Shown here one piece after another: positions 8,235 to 17,074 of a stretch of 64,000 nucleotides of DNA. The position numbers and the translations under genes are program-made. The stretch covers positions 62,001-126,000 of the forward strand of contig CANEHE010000001.1 of the NCBI GenBank assembly GCA_947427285.1, written 5' to 3'. How positions within the stretch are numbered: the stretch's first letter is position 1; every line of letters begins with the position of its first letter. The DNA comes from an uncultured Porphyromonadaceae bacterium. GTDB lineage: Bacteria; Bacteroidota; Bacteroidia; Bacteroidales; Muribaculaceae. The notes under the pieces are model-generated. The model did not search any database. It saw only the letters and a list, made by a program, of their open reading frames with translations, and was not told the DNA's origin.

Positions 8235-9260
8235 ATGAGCAAACCTTATGTAATCGGCATCGACATAGGCGGTACCAACACTGTCTTCGGCATAGTCGAT
8301 GCCCGTGGCCACGTAGTGGCAAGCGATTCAATCAAGACTCTTAAAAATGCTGATTTCGATGACTACGTGTCACGCCTTAAAGAAGGGGTGAGTCGTCTTA
8401 TTAGTGCTAATGATGCCGAAGAAAAGATTCAGGGAATCGGTATAGGCGCACCTAATGCGAATTATTATACAGGCGAAATCCTTAATCCTCCGAATCTTCC
8501 CTGGGGTCCGGTGATTCCTGTCGCAGAGAAAATAAGCAATGCGTTCAACGGTATTCCCGTAGCCATAACCAATGATGCCAATGCCGCGGCACTTGGCGAG
8601 ATGACCTACGGTGCGGCCCGAGGCATGAGAGACTTCATCATGATTACTCTCGGCACAGGAGTCGGCTCCGGAATTGTGGTCAACGGCCAATTAGTATATG
8701 GACATGACGGTTTCGCAGGAGAGCTTGGACATGTGATTGTAAAGCGCAATAACGGACGTATCTGCGGATGCGGTCGCACCGGCTGTCTTGAGGCATATTG
8801 TTCCGCTACGGGAGTGGCACGCACGGCACGGGAGTTCCTGGAACTGAGAACAGATTCTTCCGAACTCAGAAATTTTCCGATAGACGAGATCACTTCCAAG
8901 GATGTATATGATGCCGCCATGTCTGGCGATAAGGTTGCAAAGGAGATTTTTGAGTATACCGGCACCATACTTGGTCAGGCGTTTGCCGATATGGTGGCTT
9001 TTTCAAGTCCTCAGGCAATCATCCTTTTCGGAGGTCTTGCAAAGAGCGGCGATCTACTTCTTAAACCTCTCACGGAAGCCCTTAACAAGTCGGTCATGCC
9101 TGTTTTCAGAGGAAAGACGAAAGTCATTCTCTCGGAATTGCGGGAGAGCGATGCTGCTGTACTCGGTGCCTCGGCACTCGGATGGGAAGCGAAATATCGT
9201 GCCGACAATCCCCCCGCGTCTCCCAAGGCCTCTCTTCCTGTGGAGGTTCATCAGGAATGA
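8235..9260 (+). CDS. ROK-family glucokinase
   Basis: Cytosolic sugar kinase of the ROK family, 341 residues, most likely glucokinase (glucose to glucose 6-phosphate with ATP). Visible: phosphate-binding motif DIGGTNTVFG near residue 10, the catalytic region TNDANAAALGE, the adenosine motif LGTGVGSGIVVNG, and the ROK zinc site beginning with the histidine of GELGHVIV and continuing CGCGRTGCLEAYCS. The motif set also fits N-acetylmannosamine or fructo-kinases of the same family, so substrate is inferred from the usual Bacteroidales annotation. No N-terminal winged helix, so it is not a ROK repressor. A perfect 16-bp bidirectional terminator follows. Confidence 0.9.
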   Translation: MSKPYVIGIDIGGTNTVFGIVDARGHVVASDSIKTLKNADFDDYVSRLKEGVSRLISANDAEEKIQGIGIGAPNANYYTGEILNPPNLPWGPVIPVAEKISNAFNGIPVAITNDANAAALGEMTYGAARGMRDFIMITLGTGVGSGIVVNGQLVYGHDGFAGELGHVIVKRNNGRICGCGRTGCLEAYCSATGVARTAREFLELRTDSSELRNFPIDEITSKDVYDAAMSGDKVAKEIFEYTGTILGQAFADMVAFSSPQAIILFGGLAKSGDLLLKPLTEALNKSVMPVFRGKTKVILSELRESDAAVLGASALGWEAKYRADNPPASPKASLPVEVHQE

Positions 9261-9282
9261 TATTGATATGATCATTAGAATG

Positions 9283-9320
9283 AAGAGTCCTGAAAATCAT
9301 TCAAGATTTTCAGGACTCTT
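9283..9320. terminator. Bidirectional terminator, perfect 16-bp stem
   Basis: AAGAGTCCTGAAAATC (9283-9298) and GATTTTCAGGACTCTT (9305-9320) are exact reverse complements around the loop ATTCAA. It separates the convergent glucokinase gene and the T9SS cargo gene. Confidence 0.85.
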
Positions 9321-9346
9321 GTCAGTAATGGAATTGATATGTGGGG

Positions 9347-11218
9347 TCAGATCATCACTTTGCGTCCGGCGACTATATACATCCCTTTCTCCAATGGGAT
9401 TGATGTATTGCCTTCGGGAGCGACGAAGGAGATGACTCTGCGTCCTGTCATATCAAAGACATCTATCCGGACAGACGTCCCGGAATTGGTTATTACAAGA
9501 GAATTCCTTTCGCTTTTGATGACGAGGTTGTCCTGAGCGGTGGCAGCTGTGACGATATTTGTCTGGAGGAATGTGTCGGGCATCTGATATCCGGCAAGAA
9601 GAATTGCCCAGGTGTTGGTGGGATTCTCCACGGTTGAACCTCCGTAAAGAGTGAAAGCACGGTTGCTGCGCGCTGTGATAAATATCTCTCCGTCTTCCGG
9701 ATTATAGGCGATACTCTGGCATGTTGGCATATTCCCTCCGGCCAGTGTCCATGATGTGGCAGGGTCGGACTCAAGAGAGGTGGCATTGTATGTGCGTAGA
9801 AAAACTCCGATGTTATTGTTCATCTGATATCCGTAGACATACACATTCTCGGGATGTTCCGGATTTTGGATCGCCTTGAAATACCCGGCGAGCATATTAT
9901 ATCCTGTGCCCAGAGAGACAGGATATGAGTCACGGCTGCTCACTCCCTTGACCCATTCGCCGGTAGTTGCGTCAAACTTGATTATGAAACCCTCACGCAC
10001 AGAAGGAGTAGTAGGAGTGGAAGTGATTGTATGAGAGTCATCGGTGCTGAGAATACCGTCAAACATGCCGGTGAGCCAGAGATTGTCGCCATATACGGAT
10101 ATTCCACAGTTCTGGAAACCATATTTGCCTGAGATAGTCTCTCCTTTGATAGGAGTTATCCATTTAAGCTCCAATGCGGACCCGAGAGCCATAAGTACGG
10201 GGGAGAACTGCCCTTCAAGTCTGAATGAGCTGTTTGGGTTTTTGTAATAAAGTTCAGCACCTTCGCCAAGCATGAGAGTCTGGGCATAAAGTGTGCCGTT
10301 GTGCCATGTAAGGGCATTGAGAGTTTCGCTTGTGACTTTGCCGCTTGTCAGAGTGGTAACTCCTGAATTAATGTAGTCTCCGTCGGTCCCGCGGAGTTTT
10401 ATCACATACATGTCTCCTGCGGCTGTCTGACTGTCGGAGGTCAGATTGTCGGCATTGTGAGGACGCAGATTCTGGTTTCCGGATGAATAATTGATACTGA
10501 CTCGTGTACGATAGTTTCCTCCGAAATAGATATTGTCATCACTATCTACAGTAAGAGCGGGACAACTTATGGCATCCGCAATAAAAGTGGATTTTGCGGT
10601 GTCGTTGATACCAAATCGGTCTGCCTGGAAACTTTTGAGCCACAACAGTTCTCCGTCGGACGATATTCTGCCAATGACTATCTGATAGAATCTTTTGGTA
10701 TCGGAAGTGTCATGCTTGAAGGGGAAAGTATGCGTCTGGCCTTTGCCGTCGACGAGTGTCACATCGTTCCAGAGGAAGTCGCCCGAGCCGCCGTCATCAG
10801 TGTTGCGTACTTTTGCAGAAAAAACCACACCTCCGTCGGAGAGAGGAGCGATATTTCCTTGATTCATTGCATAGTCGCATGTGGTGGAATACAATTTCCA
10901 TATCGTGTTGCCTGTATGATCTGTTTTCAGTATACACAGATTGTTGTTGTGGCTTGTACCGGAGGAGGTGTAGTCTGCTCCCTGAAAGAGTACTTTCCCG
11001 TCGTAATATATATCGCGGACACTATTGGTGGTGCCTCCGATAAGATGCCAGTATACATTGTTGTCTGCACCGATACACACACCTTGTGATTGATCGCCGG
11101 CTGAGGTGGCACTGTCAAATACTTTTCCGAAAATAGACGTGGGCACATCTGTGGATGCAGAGCATGTGAACATGGCACCTGCCATCATAAGACTCCCGAT
11201 CAGTTTGCTTTTTTTCAT
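9347..11218 (-). CDS. Secreted protein with type IX secretion sorting domain
   Basis: A 623-residue exported protein of unknown activity. It begins MKKSKLIGSLMMAGAMFTCSAS, a signal peptide; the start at 11218 is preferred over an in-frame codon at 11266 because a promoter -7 box lies at 11264-11271. The body has repeated beta-strand phrases with DSDDNIYFGG-, DGGVVFSAK- and YNPEDGEIFITA-like segments, consistent with a beta-propeller or quinoprotein-like fold. The last about 45 residues (VRIDVFDMTGRRVISF..., ending GMYIVAGRKVMI) are a typical T9SS type A sorting tail, cleaved on the cell surface in Bacteroidota. It is divergent from the TonB-receptor operon and shares its control region. No catalytic motif was recognised. 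Confidence 0.8.
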   Translation of the reverse strand: MKKSKLIGSLMMAGAMFTCSASTDVPTSIFGKVFDSATSAGDQSQGVCIGADNNVYWHLIGGTTNSVRDIYYDGKVLFQGADYTSSGTSHNNNLCILKTDHTGNTIWKLYSTTCDYAMNQGNIAPLSDGGVVFSAKVRNTDDGGSGDFLWNDVTLVDGKGQTHTFPFKHDTSDTKRFYQIVIGRISSDGELLWLKSFQADRFGINDTAKSTFIADAISCPALTVDSDDNIYFGGNYRTRVSINYSSGNQNLRPHNADNLTSDSQTAAGDMYVIKLRGTDGDYINSGVTTLTSGKVTSETLNALTWHNGTLYAQTLMLGEGAELYYKNPNSSFRLEGQFSPVLMALGSALELKWITPIKGETISGKYGFQNCGISVYGDNLWLTGMFDGILSTDDSHTITSTPTTPSVREGFIIKFDATTGEWVKGVSSRDSYPVSLGTGYNMLAGYFKAIQNPEHPENVYVYGYQMNNNIGVFLRTYNATSLESDPATSWTLAGGNMPTCQSIAYNPEDGEIFITARSNRAFTLYGGSTVENPTNTWAILLAGYQMPDTFLQTNIVTAATAQDNLVIKSERNSLVITNSGTSVRIDVFDMTGRRVISFVAPEGNTSIPLEKGMYIVAGRKVMI

Positions 11219-11263
11219 GATTTTATGGAATCGATTTTTAGATAAACTCTTGATTTTCGGATG

Positions 11264-11271
11264 CAAAATTA
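11264..11271 (-). promoter_or_regulatory. Putative promoter -7 box of the T9SS cargo gene
   Basis: TAATTTTG on the minus strand (CAAAATTA on plus), about 46 bases before the ATG at 11218. A TTTC lies at the -33 position (11291-11294, spacer 19). The -7 box matches the consensus exactly. Confidence 0.55.
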
Positions 11272-11341
11272 ATTGTATGCCGTGAGGTGGGAAATACCAT
11301 ATGTAAGGTAAATTCCCAGATACGATTCCCTAAAAATGGGT

Positions 11342-11373
11342 ATTGCCGACAAATGGATGGCTGACTAATTTTG
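11342..11373 (+). promoter_or_regulatory. Putative promoter of the receptor-M16 operon
   Basis: ATTG (11342-11345), 20-base spacer, TAATTTTG (11366-11373), then a 44-base leader to the ATG at 11418. Upstream, ATTCCC occurs twice 13 bases apart (11312-11317 and 11325-11330), a possible operator between the divergent promoters. Confidence 0.6.
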
Positions 11374-11417
11374 CACACAGTTTCCATGTCATCAGCTCAA
11401 TGCCGGCGACCTAAATC

Positions 11418-14213
11418 ATGAATTCGTTCCAAAGATTGACCATTACCGCTATAGGTGTATTTATGACTATCATGGCTACGTATGGAGCTGAGTTTATTCT
11501 TTCCGGCTCTGTGCGGGAGAATCATACCGGTGACTCGCTTCCTTACGCCGTTGTGACGGCTGTGGAGGGAAAGAACCGGTTTACAGTCCAGACAGACTCA
11601 ACAGGATATTATACGTTGAGGCTGCCTGTGGCCACGTATATGGTTACAGCGGAATTTCCCGGACTTGAGTCAAAGAAACATAAGATACGGATGGATGCTG
11701 CCGACCATATTTTGAATTTCTCCCTGCAGTCCCAGGGGAAATGGCTCCGTGAGGTAATGGTAACTGCCCGGGAAGGCGATGGACTCACATCGTCTTCGCG
11801 TATTGACCGATCGGCTATGGAGCATCTGCAACCGACAAGTTTCACGGATCTGTTGGAACTTCTGCCGGGTAATATTTCGCAGAATCCGGATATGGGCAAA
11901 GCCAATACCATCAATCTGCGTGAGACGGGAACCTTGGGAGCTACCGGACAAAAAATCCAGAACGAGGATTATGACATATCTTCTCTCGGCACGCTGTTTC
12001 TGGTGGATGGGGCTCCTATAAACGGGGATGCCAATCTACAGACCGTCGGCACTACCAGCGATACCCCGTCATCCGCGAGAAACATAACCAACAAGGGTGT
12101 GGATATGAGATCCATATCTACGGACAACATTGAAAGTGTGGAGATCGTGCGGGGTATACCTTCGGCTGAGTATGGCAACTTGACGTCTGGTCTTGTTAAG
12201 ATAAATCGCATCAAAAGTGCAACTCCCTTCACCGCACGGTTCAAAGCAGACGAATACAGCAAGCTTTTTTCCGCAGGTAAGGGCGTTGCATTAGGTTCAC
12301 ACGAACATACACTCAATCTGGATATAACTTATCTCGATTCAAAGACCGATCCGAGGAACAATCTTGAAAACTACAAGCGTATCACAGGTTCGGCCCGCAT
12401 GTTTCTGAAGTTTCAGAAAGACCGGTTCGGGGTCAACTGGAATATCGGAGGCGATTATACCGGATCGTTCGATAACGCCAAAGCCGATCCCGACCTTAAT
12501 TTCAATAAGATTGACGAATACAAATCAAGTTATAATCGTGTCTCCTTCACATCCGACCTTGACATATCGCTGTTTTCACAAGCATTCTTCACCAATTTCA
12601 GTATAAATACATCAGCCAGTTATCAGCTGGATCGTCTTGAACGACATAAGAAGGTCGCACCACAGCGTGCATCCATCGCCCCGACTACAATGGAACCAGG
12701 TGTGCATCCGGGAGAATATCTTCTTGGCGAATACATAGCCGATTATCTCAGCGATGGCCGTCCGCTCAACATATTTGTCAAGGCAAAGGCGTCCGGTTTA
12801 CGTTCCATCCGCAATCTAACCAACCGATATATGATCGGTGGGGAGTGGACTCTGTCAAAAAATTTCGGACATGGTCAGGTATATGATCTCAGACGTCCTC
12901 TTTCGGCCTCCTGGACCTCCCGGCCACGGGATTTCTCCGAGATACCTGCTTTGAATGTACTGTCATTTTTCATAGAGAACGAATCCATACTGCCGGTAGG
13001 AGCCAATATATTTACGCTCAGACTTGGGTTGCGCTCCATTCAGATCCCCGGACTCGACCGGCGTTATTATCTCGCAAACAGACCGTATCTTGATCCCCGC
13101 GTCAATCTGCAGTGGAAGACCGAGGATATCAGTACCAAAGAAGGTCCTCTTTCGTTCAGTGTCAGCGGAGGAGCCGGTCTGACTACTAAGATGCCCACTC
13201 TTGACTATCTGTATCCTCAGGAGTATTATGCGGATATAATACAGTTGAATTACTATGATACGGAGAAGCCTCGGGAACATAGTCTTGTGAGTCTGCGTAC
13301 GTATATCAATGATGCCACAAACTACGATCTGCGTGCGGCTCGTAATTTCAAATGGGAGGCCAGGTTCGGTATACGTTGGCGGGGGAATTCATTGTCTGTG
13401 ACATATTTTCAGGAAAACATGAACTCCGGTTTTAGGTATACTCCGGTTTTCTCCCCCTATTATTATCGAAAATATGACGCTTCCGGAGTGGTAAGCACCC
13501 ACCTGACATCACCACCGGTTCTTGATAACCTTCCTTATGCAGACCAGAATGTGCTCCGAAGTTATCGCAGAGCCTCAAATGGAACACGTATATTCAAGCG
13601 CGGCATAGAGTTTATCGCTTCTACGGAGCGATGGAAAACACTCATGTCAAAACTGACTGTCAGCGGTGCCTGGTTCAAGACCACCTATTCCAATTCCCAG
13701 ATGCTCTACTCTTCCATTACCGATGTAGTCAACGGTCAGGCAGTAAGCGACAAATATGTAGGTCTCTACAACTATCGGGACGGCCGTGTCACCGAACAGG
13801 TGAATACTAATTTCATGGTAGACACCCAGATTTCCCGCTGGGGACTGGTCTTCACCACTACCTTGCAATGTATGTGGTGGGTCAAGACTACCAGCATTCC
13901 GATGGAAGGGCGTCCGGTTGCATATCTGTGTGCCGATGACAGCCAGTTGCATCCGTACGATCAGGCAGCATCCGAAGATGCCGTTCTGTGTCATCTTGTG
14001 AAAACATACAATGATGATATTTTCAGGACAGTCAGAATCCCATTTGCCGCGTATCTTAATCTGAAAGCCACAAAATCAATCGGCAGGCATATCAGGATAG
14101 CGTTGTTTGTGAACAGAATAATTGACTGGCTTCCTGATTATCGCGCCAATGGCCTTCTCATACGTCGAGCCTCAAACGCGTATTTCGGCATGGAACTTAA
14201 TTTATCAATATAA
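11418..14213 (+). CDS. TonB-dependent outer-membrane receptor with carboxypeptidase-like N-domain
   Basis: Outer-membrane transporter of 931 residues. After a signal peptide (about 1-23) comes a CarboxypepD-regulatory-like beta-sandwich (about 27-113), as in Bacteroidota receptors. Next is the plug, with LVDGAPINGD and the marker IESVEIVRGIPSAEYGN near residue 240, then a large beta-barrel rich in aromatic-alternating strands to the C-terminus (YFGMELNLSI). It lacks the length and SusD neighbour of a SusC protein, so glycan uptake is unlikely. It is first in an operon with a DUF4876 lipoprotein, a predicted barrel and an M16 protease. The cargo is unknown; the protease suggests a peptide or protein ligand (inference). 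Confidence 0.88.
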   Translation: MNSFQRLTITAIGVFMTIMATYGAEFILSGSVRENHTGDSLPYAVVTAVEGKNRFTVQTDSTGYYTLRLPVATYMVTAEFPGLESKKHKIRMDAADHILNFSLQSQGKWLREVMVTAREGDGLTSSSRIDRSAMEHLQPTSFTDLLELLPGNISQNPDMGKANTINLRETGTLGATGQKIQNEDYDISSLGTLFLVDGAPINGDANLQTVGTTSDTPSSARNITNKGVDMRSISTDNIESVEIVRGIPSAEYGNLTSGLVKINRIKSATPFTARFKADEYSKLFSAGKGVALGSHEHTLNLDITYLDSKTDPRNNLENYKRITGSARMFLKFQKDRFGVNWNIGGDYTGSFDNAKADPDLNFNKIDEYKSSYNRVSFTSDLDISLFSQAFFTNFSINTSASYQLDRLERHKKVAPQRASIAPTTMEPGVHPGEYLLGEYIADYLSDGRPLNIFVKAKASGLRSIRNLTNRYMIGGEWTLSKNFGHGQVYDLRRPLSASWTSRPRDFSEIPALNVLSFFIENESILPVGANIFTLRLGLRSIQIPGLDRRYYLANRPYLDPRVNLQWKTEDISTKEGPLSFSVSGGAGLTTKMPTLDYLYPQEYYADIIQLNYYDTEKPREHSLVSLRTYINDATNYDLRAARNFKWEARFGIRWRGNSLSVTYFQENMNSGFRYTPVFSPYYYRKYDASGVVSTHLTSPPVLDNLPYADQNVLRSYRRASNGTRIFKRGIEFIASTERWKTLMSKLTVSGAWFKTTYSNSQMLYSSITDVVNGQAVSDKYVGLYNYRDGRVTEQVNTNFMVDTQISRWGLVFTTTLQCMWWVKTTSIPMEGRPVAYLCADDSQLHPYDQAASEDAVLCHLVKTYNDDIFRTVRIPFAAYLNLKATKSIGRHIRIALFVNRIIDWLPDYRANGLLIRRASNAYFGMELNLSI

Positions 14214-14233
14214 TCACATTGTTATTTTTAAAA

Positions 14234-15532
14234 ATGAGTGTAAGAAATCTTATCCCCGCAGCCATTTTCATCATCTTTACTATCTGGACTGCCTCATGCG
14301 ACGAGCATCTTGATTCTCCAGATTCCGGTGCGTCCGTAGAAATCATTCTGGACTGGAGCGAAACTACTGATCCGCCTGAGCTTTATGATGGAAAAGTGAC
14401 TATGAAAAATGTCAATACAGGTGTTCTTACCACCTATAGTCTGGATATGGCTGAAATAGAATCCGCTCCGGGACTGTATGACATATCGCTTGAGGCATCG
14501 GCCGATATGCCAAATGGTGTGAAAGCTGAGGTAAAGGCATTGAGTCAGTCGGTCACTATCAATGCCGGTATGAATAAAATCAAGATCACCCCCTTCTGCT
14601 CTGTGACCAATGATGATTTCATCATATCGGAGATTTTCTTTTCAGGAACTCTTCAGCCGTCCGGAAACCAGTATTATGGAGATGATTATGTGAAGCTTTA
14701 CAATAATACCGATCATCTGCTCTATGCAGATGGGCTTACATTGTTTGAATCCAAATTCAAGACCACTCAGAAGTTCGATTATACTCCCGACATCATGGGG
14801 CAGGCCATGACTGTACATGCTCTGTATACTATTCCTGGTAATGGGAAGGAATATCCCGTCCAACCCGGTGAGTATCTTCTGATTGCCGATACAGGGATCG
14901 ACCATAGAGTGATAAATCCTAATTCTTTCGACCTCTCGGATGCCGACTTTGAATGGTATGATTTATCGACCCAACCGGCACATCTCGACATTGATTCGCC
15001 TACGGTGCCGAATCTCGACAAGTGGTATTGTTATACTCTTTCATTTTTTATGTTGCACAACCGTGGCTTTTCTGCTTACGGAATAGCCAGAATACCTGTC
15101 GACCGGCAGCAATATCTCAATGACTACTGGTATTCCTACGATTACACCATTGTGGTTCCGGCAGGTTCTTTCCCAATGTCGCAGTCTGCCTATCGGTTGC
15201 CAAATGAATGGATTGTAGATGTGGTCAACTGTTCTGTGCAGGCTAAATATGAATGGAACGTGTGTCATCCCTCCCTCGATATGGGCTGGACATATTGCGG
15301 CACGATTGATCATGATAAAACCCGTTATTTCCACGCAGTGAGACGCAAACTCGCGGGTTTCTCACGTGACGGGCACCCTGTGTTTCAGGACACCAACAAT
15401 TCCACCTCTGATTTTAATCCTTTTGTCACTCCTTCTGAGATAGAAATCCAGGGCACAGCTGTTGATATCAACGGTACTCCCTGCACCACCCGTACTTACG
15501 ATGGTGTGACTCCTGTGGCTGCCATAAAATGA
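14234..15532 (+). CDS. DUF4876-type lipoprotein
   Basis: A 432-residue lipoprotein. The N-terminus MSVRNLIPAAIFIIFTIWTASC ends in a lipobox with Cys22, followed by the acidic stretch DEHLDSPD, which resembles the surface-export signals of Bacteroidota lipoproteins. An Ig-like domain (about 30-120) is followed by a lamin-tail-like domain starting DDFIISEIFFSGT and containing YVKLYNNTDHLLYADGL. That arrangement fits DUF4876, known next to TonB receptors in Bacteroidales. The ATG at 14234 was chosen over a TTG at 14219. Its stop overlaps the next start by four bases. Probable role: surface partner that binds the ligand or anchors the receptor; no direct evidence. Confidence 0.8.
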   Translation: MSVRNLIPAAIFIIFTIWTASCDEHLDSPDSGASVEIILDWSETTDPPELYDGKVTMKNVNTGVLTTYSLDMAEIESAPGLYDISLEASADMPNGVKAEVKALSQSVTINAGMNKIKITPFCSVTNDDFIISEIFFSGTLQPSGNQYYGDDYVKLYNNTDHLLYADGLTLFESKFKTTQKFDYTPDIMGQAMTVHALYTIPGNGKEYPVQPGEYLLIADTGIDHRVINPNSFDLSDADFEWYDLSTQPAHLDIDSPTVPNLDKWYCYTLSFFMLHNRGFSAYGIARIPVDRQQYLNDYWYSYDYTIVVPAGSFPMSQSAYRLPNEWIVDVVNCSVQAKYEWNVCHPSLDMGWTYCGTIDHDKTRYFHAVRRKLAGFSRDGHPVFQDTNNSTSDFNPFVTPSEIEIQGTAVDINGTPCTTRTYDGVTPVAAIK

Positions 15533-17058
15533 AGCGTTCCGCAACGATCTTTTCACTGATTATGGCATCCATGCAGGCTGTTTCTGCCGGTATAGACTCT
15601 ATCCCGATAGAGTCACGGTCCGCACGTGAATATATCGGCTTTGCGGCAGTAGGAACTGGGCCTTATCTCAACCCTGCTCTTCAGACAGTGCGTCAGGATT
15701 TTTCTTTGAGCATGCTTACGATAGGATATTCATCCCGAACGGAGTCAAAACCTGTGATCTCAGCATTAGGTAGGGGTGAGCGTAAGGGCTTCTTCGATGC
15801 CCGGACATATCTCCATTTCGGTAAGTCTACGGTGTGGGGATCCGCAGGCTACGACAACGGTAAGGTTCTTGATATGCAGCTGTGCGAATCTCCGGATGTC
15901 GGGAAAGTATATCCGTATGCTATTGCCGATACCGTAGGAGGAAATCAGAAGATGGAGCGTTATCGGTTCAGTGGAGGGTATGCCCGGCATACAGATCGGA
16001 TCTGCTGGGGTGTGTCCATCGGTTATGTGGCAGGCCTATATTACAGACAGACGGACCCCAGACCCAAGACTATCACCGGACAACTTGACATCTCGGCTGG
16101 ATTGGCGTTCCGTGCAGGAACCTATCTCATAGGTCCGGATGTGGCTTTCGAACGATACCGCCAGTCGACAGACATCTCGTTTGTAAGCGAGATGGGCGAG
16201 TCGAAACTTTTCCATACCACCGGGCTTGGAACCCATTATATAAGGTTTGAGGGTAACGGAAGCAATGTTTTCAGCGATTGTTACACCTATTCAGCCGGGG
16301 TTTCCATGCATCCTGATAGTAGAACCGGTGTGTTTGCCGGTGGGCGACTGTCGCTGATGACCATGCGCCATGTGATCTCCGACCTTAATAAACTTCCGAT
16401 GGCTAATGTCAATGAACGTGTCGCGTTTCTGCAGGCCGGATATATGGCAGAATCGAATGTTTGGAGTTGGAAAGCGTATGTGGAGGGAAGAATGTCCCGG
16501 CGGCATGGTAAGGAGAACCTTTTCGGAGATCCGACTTCCGGCTCATATCCCCAGCTTGGATCAAGACTCGCATACGCCGACAATAGTTGGGTTCTCTATG
16601 CCGGAGGTATATGGGAGTATAGAGGCAATCGATGGATGTTGTCGGCAGAACCATCTTTTGGATTGTCTCACCGTCTGGCTGTATATACCGCTCCTCACCG
16701 GAAATGGAAAGCCGATCATGCTGAGTTATCCTTTAAAATGTCTGTGATATGGAATCCTTTCCGGAGATGGATAATAGGAGGAAAGATCTTTGGAAGCGTG
16801 AGAAATTCCCCTGAGTCGGAGTTGACAGGAATACCAACAGACAGTGAGGACAGTTCTTCGCGTAAATTCAATGATGCGGTCAATAATGATTTCCGCAATG
16901 TGACTTCGTCGTTTCGCACTGCAGGCGTTTCTATGACTGTCCGGTTCGCTCTTTCCTCCAGATATATTCTGGCTGTTTCGCCATCTTTCATCCACGGCAG
17001 TCTTGCATCCGGAATTGTGACCAACGAAGGCAATCTTCTGGTGCAGTTTATATTTTGA
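15529..17058 (+). CDS. Predicted outer-membrane beta-barrel, probably DUF6850 family
   Basis: A 509-residue exported protein with signal peptide MKRSATIFSLIMASMQAVSAG. The rest consists of alternating amphipathic strands (for example RYRFSGGYARHTDRICWGVSIGY and SVIWNPFRRWIIGGKIFGS) and ends in NLLVQFIF, an aromatic C-terminus as expected for a BAM-assembled barrel. The neighbourhood (receptor, DUF4876, M16) fits the DUF6850 outer-membrane family; the family name is a recollection, not a search result. Start and previous stop overlap (ATGA), and the M16 gene starts 16 bases after its stop, so all four genes are probably one mRNA. Likely part of an envelope-spanning uptake or display complex. 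Confidence 0.75.
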   Translation: MKRSATIFSLIMASMQAVSAGIDSIPIESRSAREYIGFAAVGTGPYLNPALQTVRQDFSLSMLTIGYSSRTESKPVISALGRGERKGFFDARTYLHFGKSTVWGSAGYDNGKVLDMQLCESPDVGKVYPYAIADTVGGNQKMERYRFSGGYARHTDRICWGVSIGYVAGLYYRQTDPRPKTITGQLDISAGLAFRAGTYLIGPDVAFERYRQSTDISFVSEMGESKLFHTTGLGTHYIRFEGNGSNVFSDCYTYSAGVSMHPDSRTGVFAGGRLSLMTMRHVISDLNKLPMANVNERVAFLQAGYMAESNVWSWKAYVEGRMSRRHGKENLFGDPTSGSYPQLGSRLAYADNSWVLYAGGIWEYRGNRWMLSAEPSFGLSHRLAVYTAPHRKWKADHAELSFKMSVIWNPFRRWIIGGKIFGSVRNSPESELTGIPTDSEDSSSRKFNDAVNNDFRNVTSSFRTAGVSMTVRFALSSRYILAVSPSFIHGSLASGIVTNEGNLLVQFIF

Positions 17059-17074
17059 ACAAATATCTATATCT

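Noticed and set aside
11418-14213. Calling the receptor SusC of a polysaccharide utilisation locus
   Set aside because: No SusD-like gene follows, there are no glycan-degrading enzymes nearby, and the partners are a DUF4876 lipoprotein and a protease.
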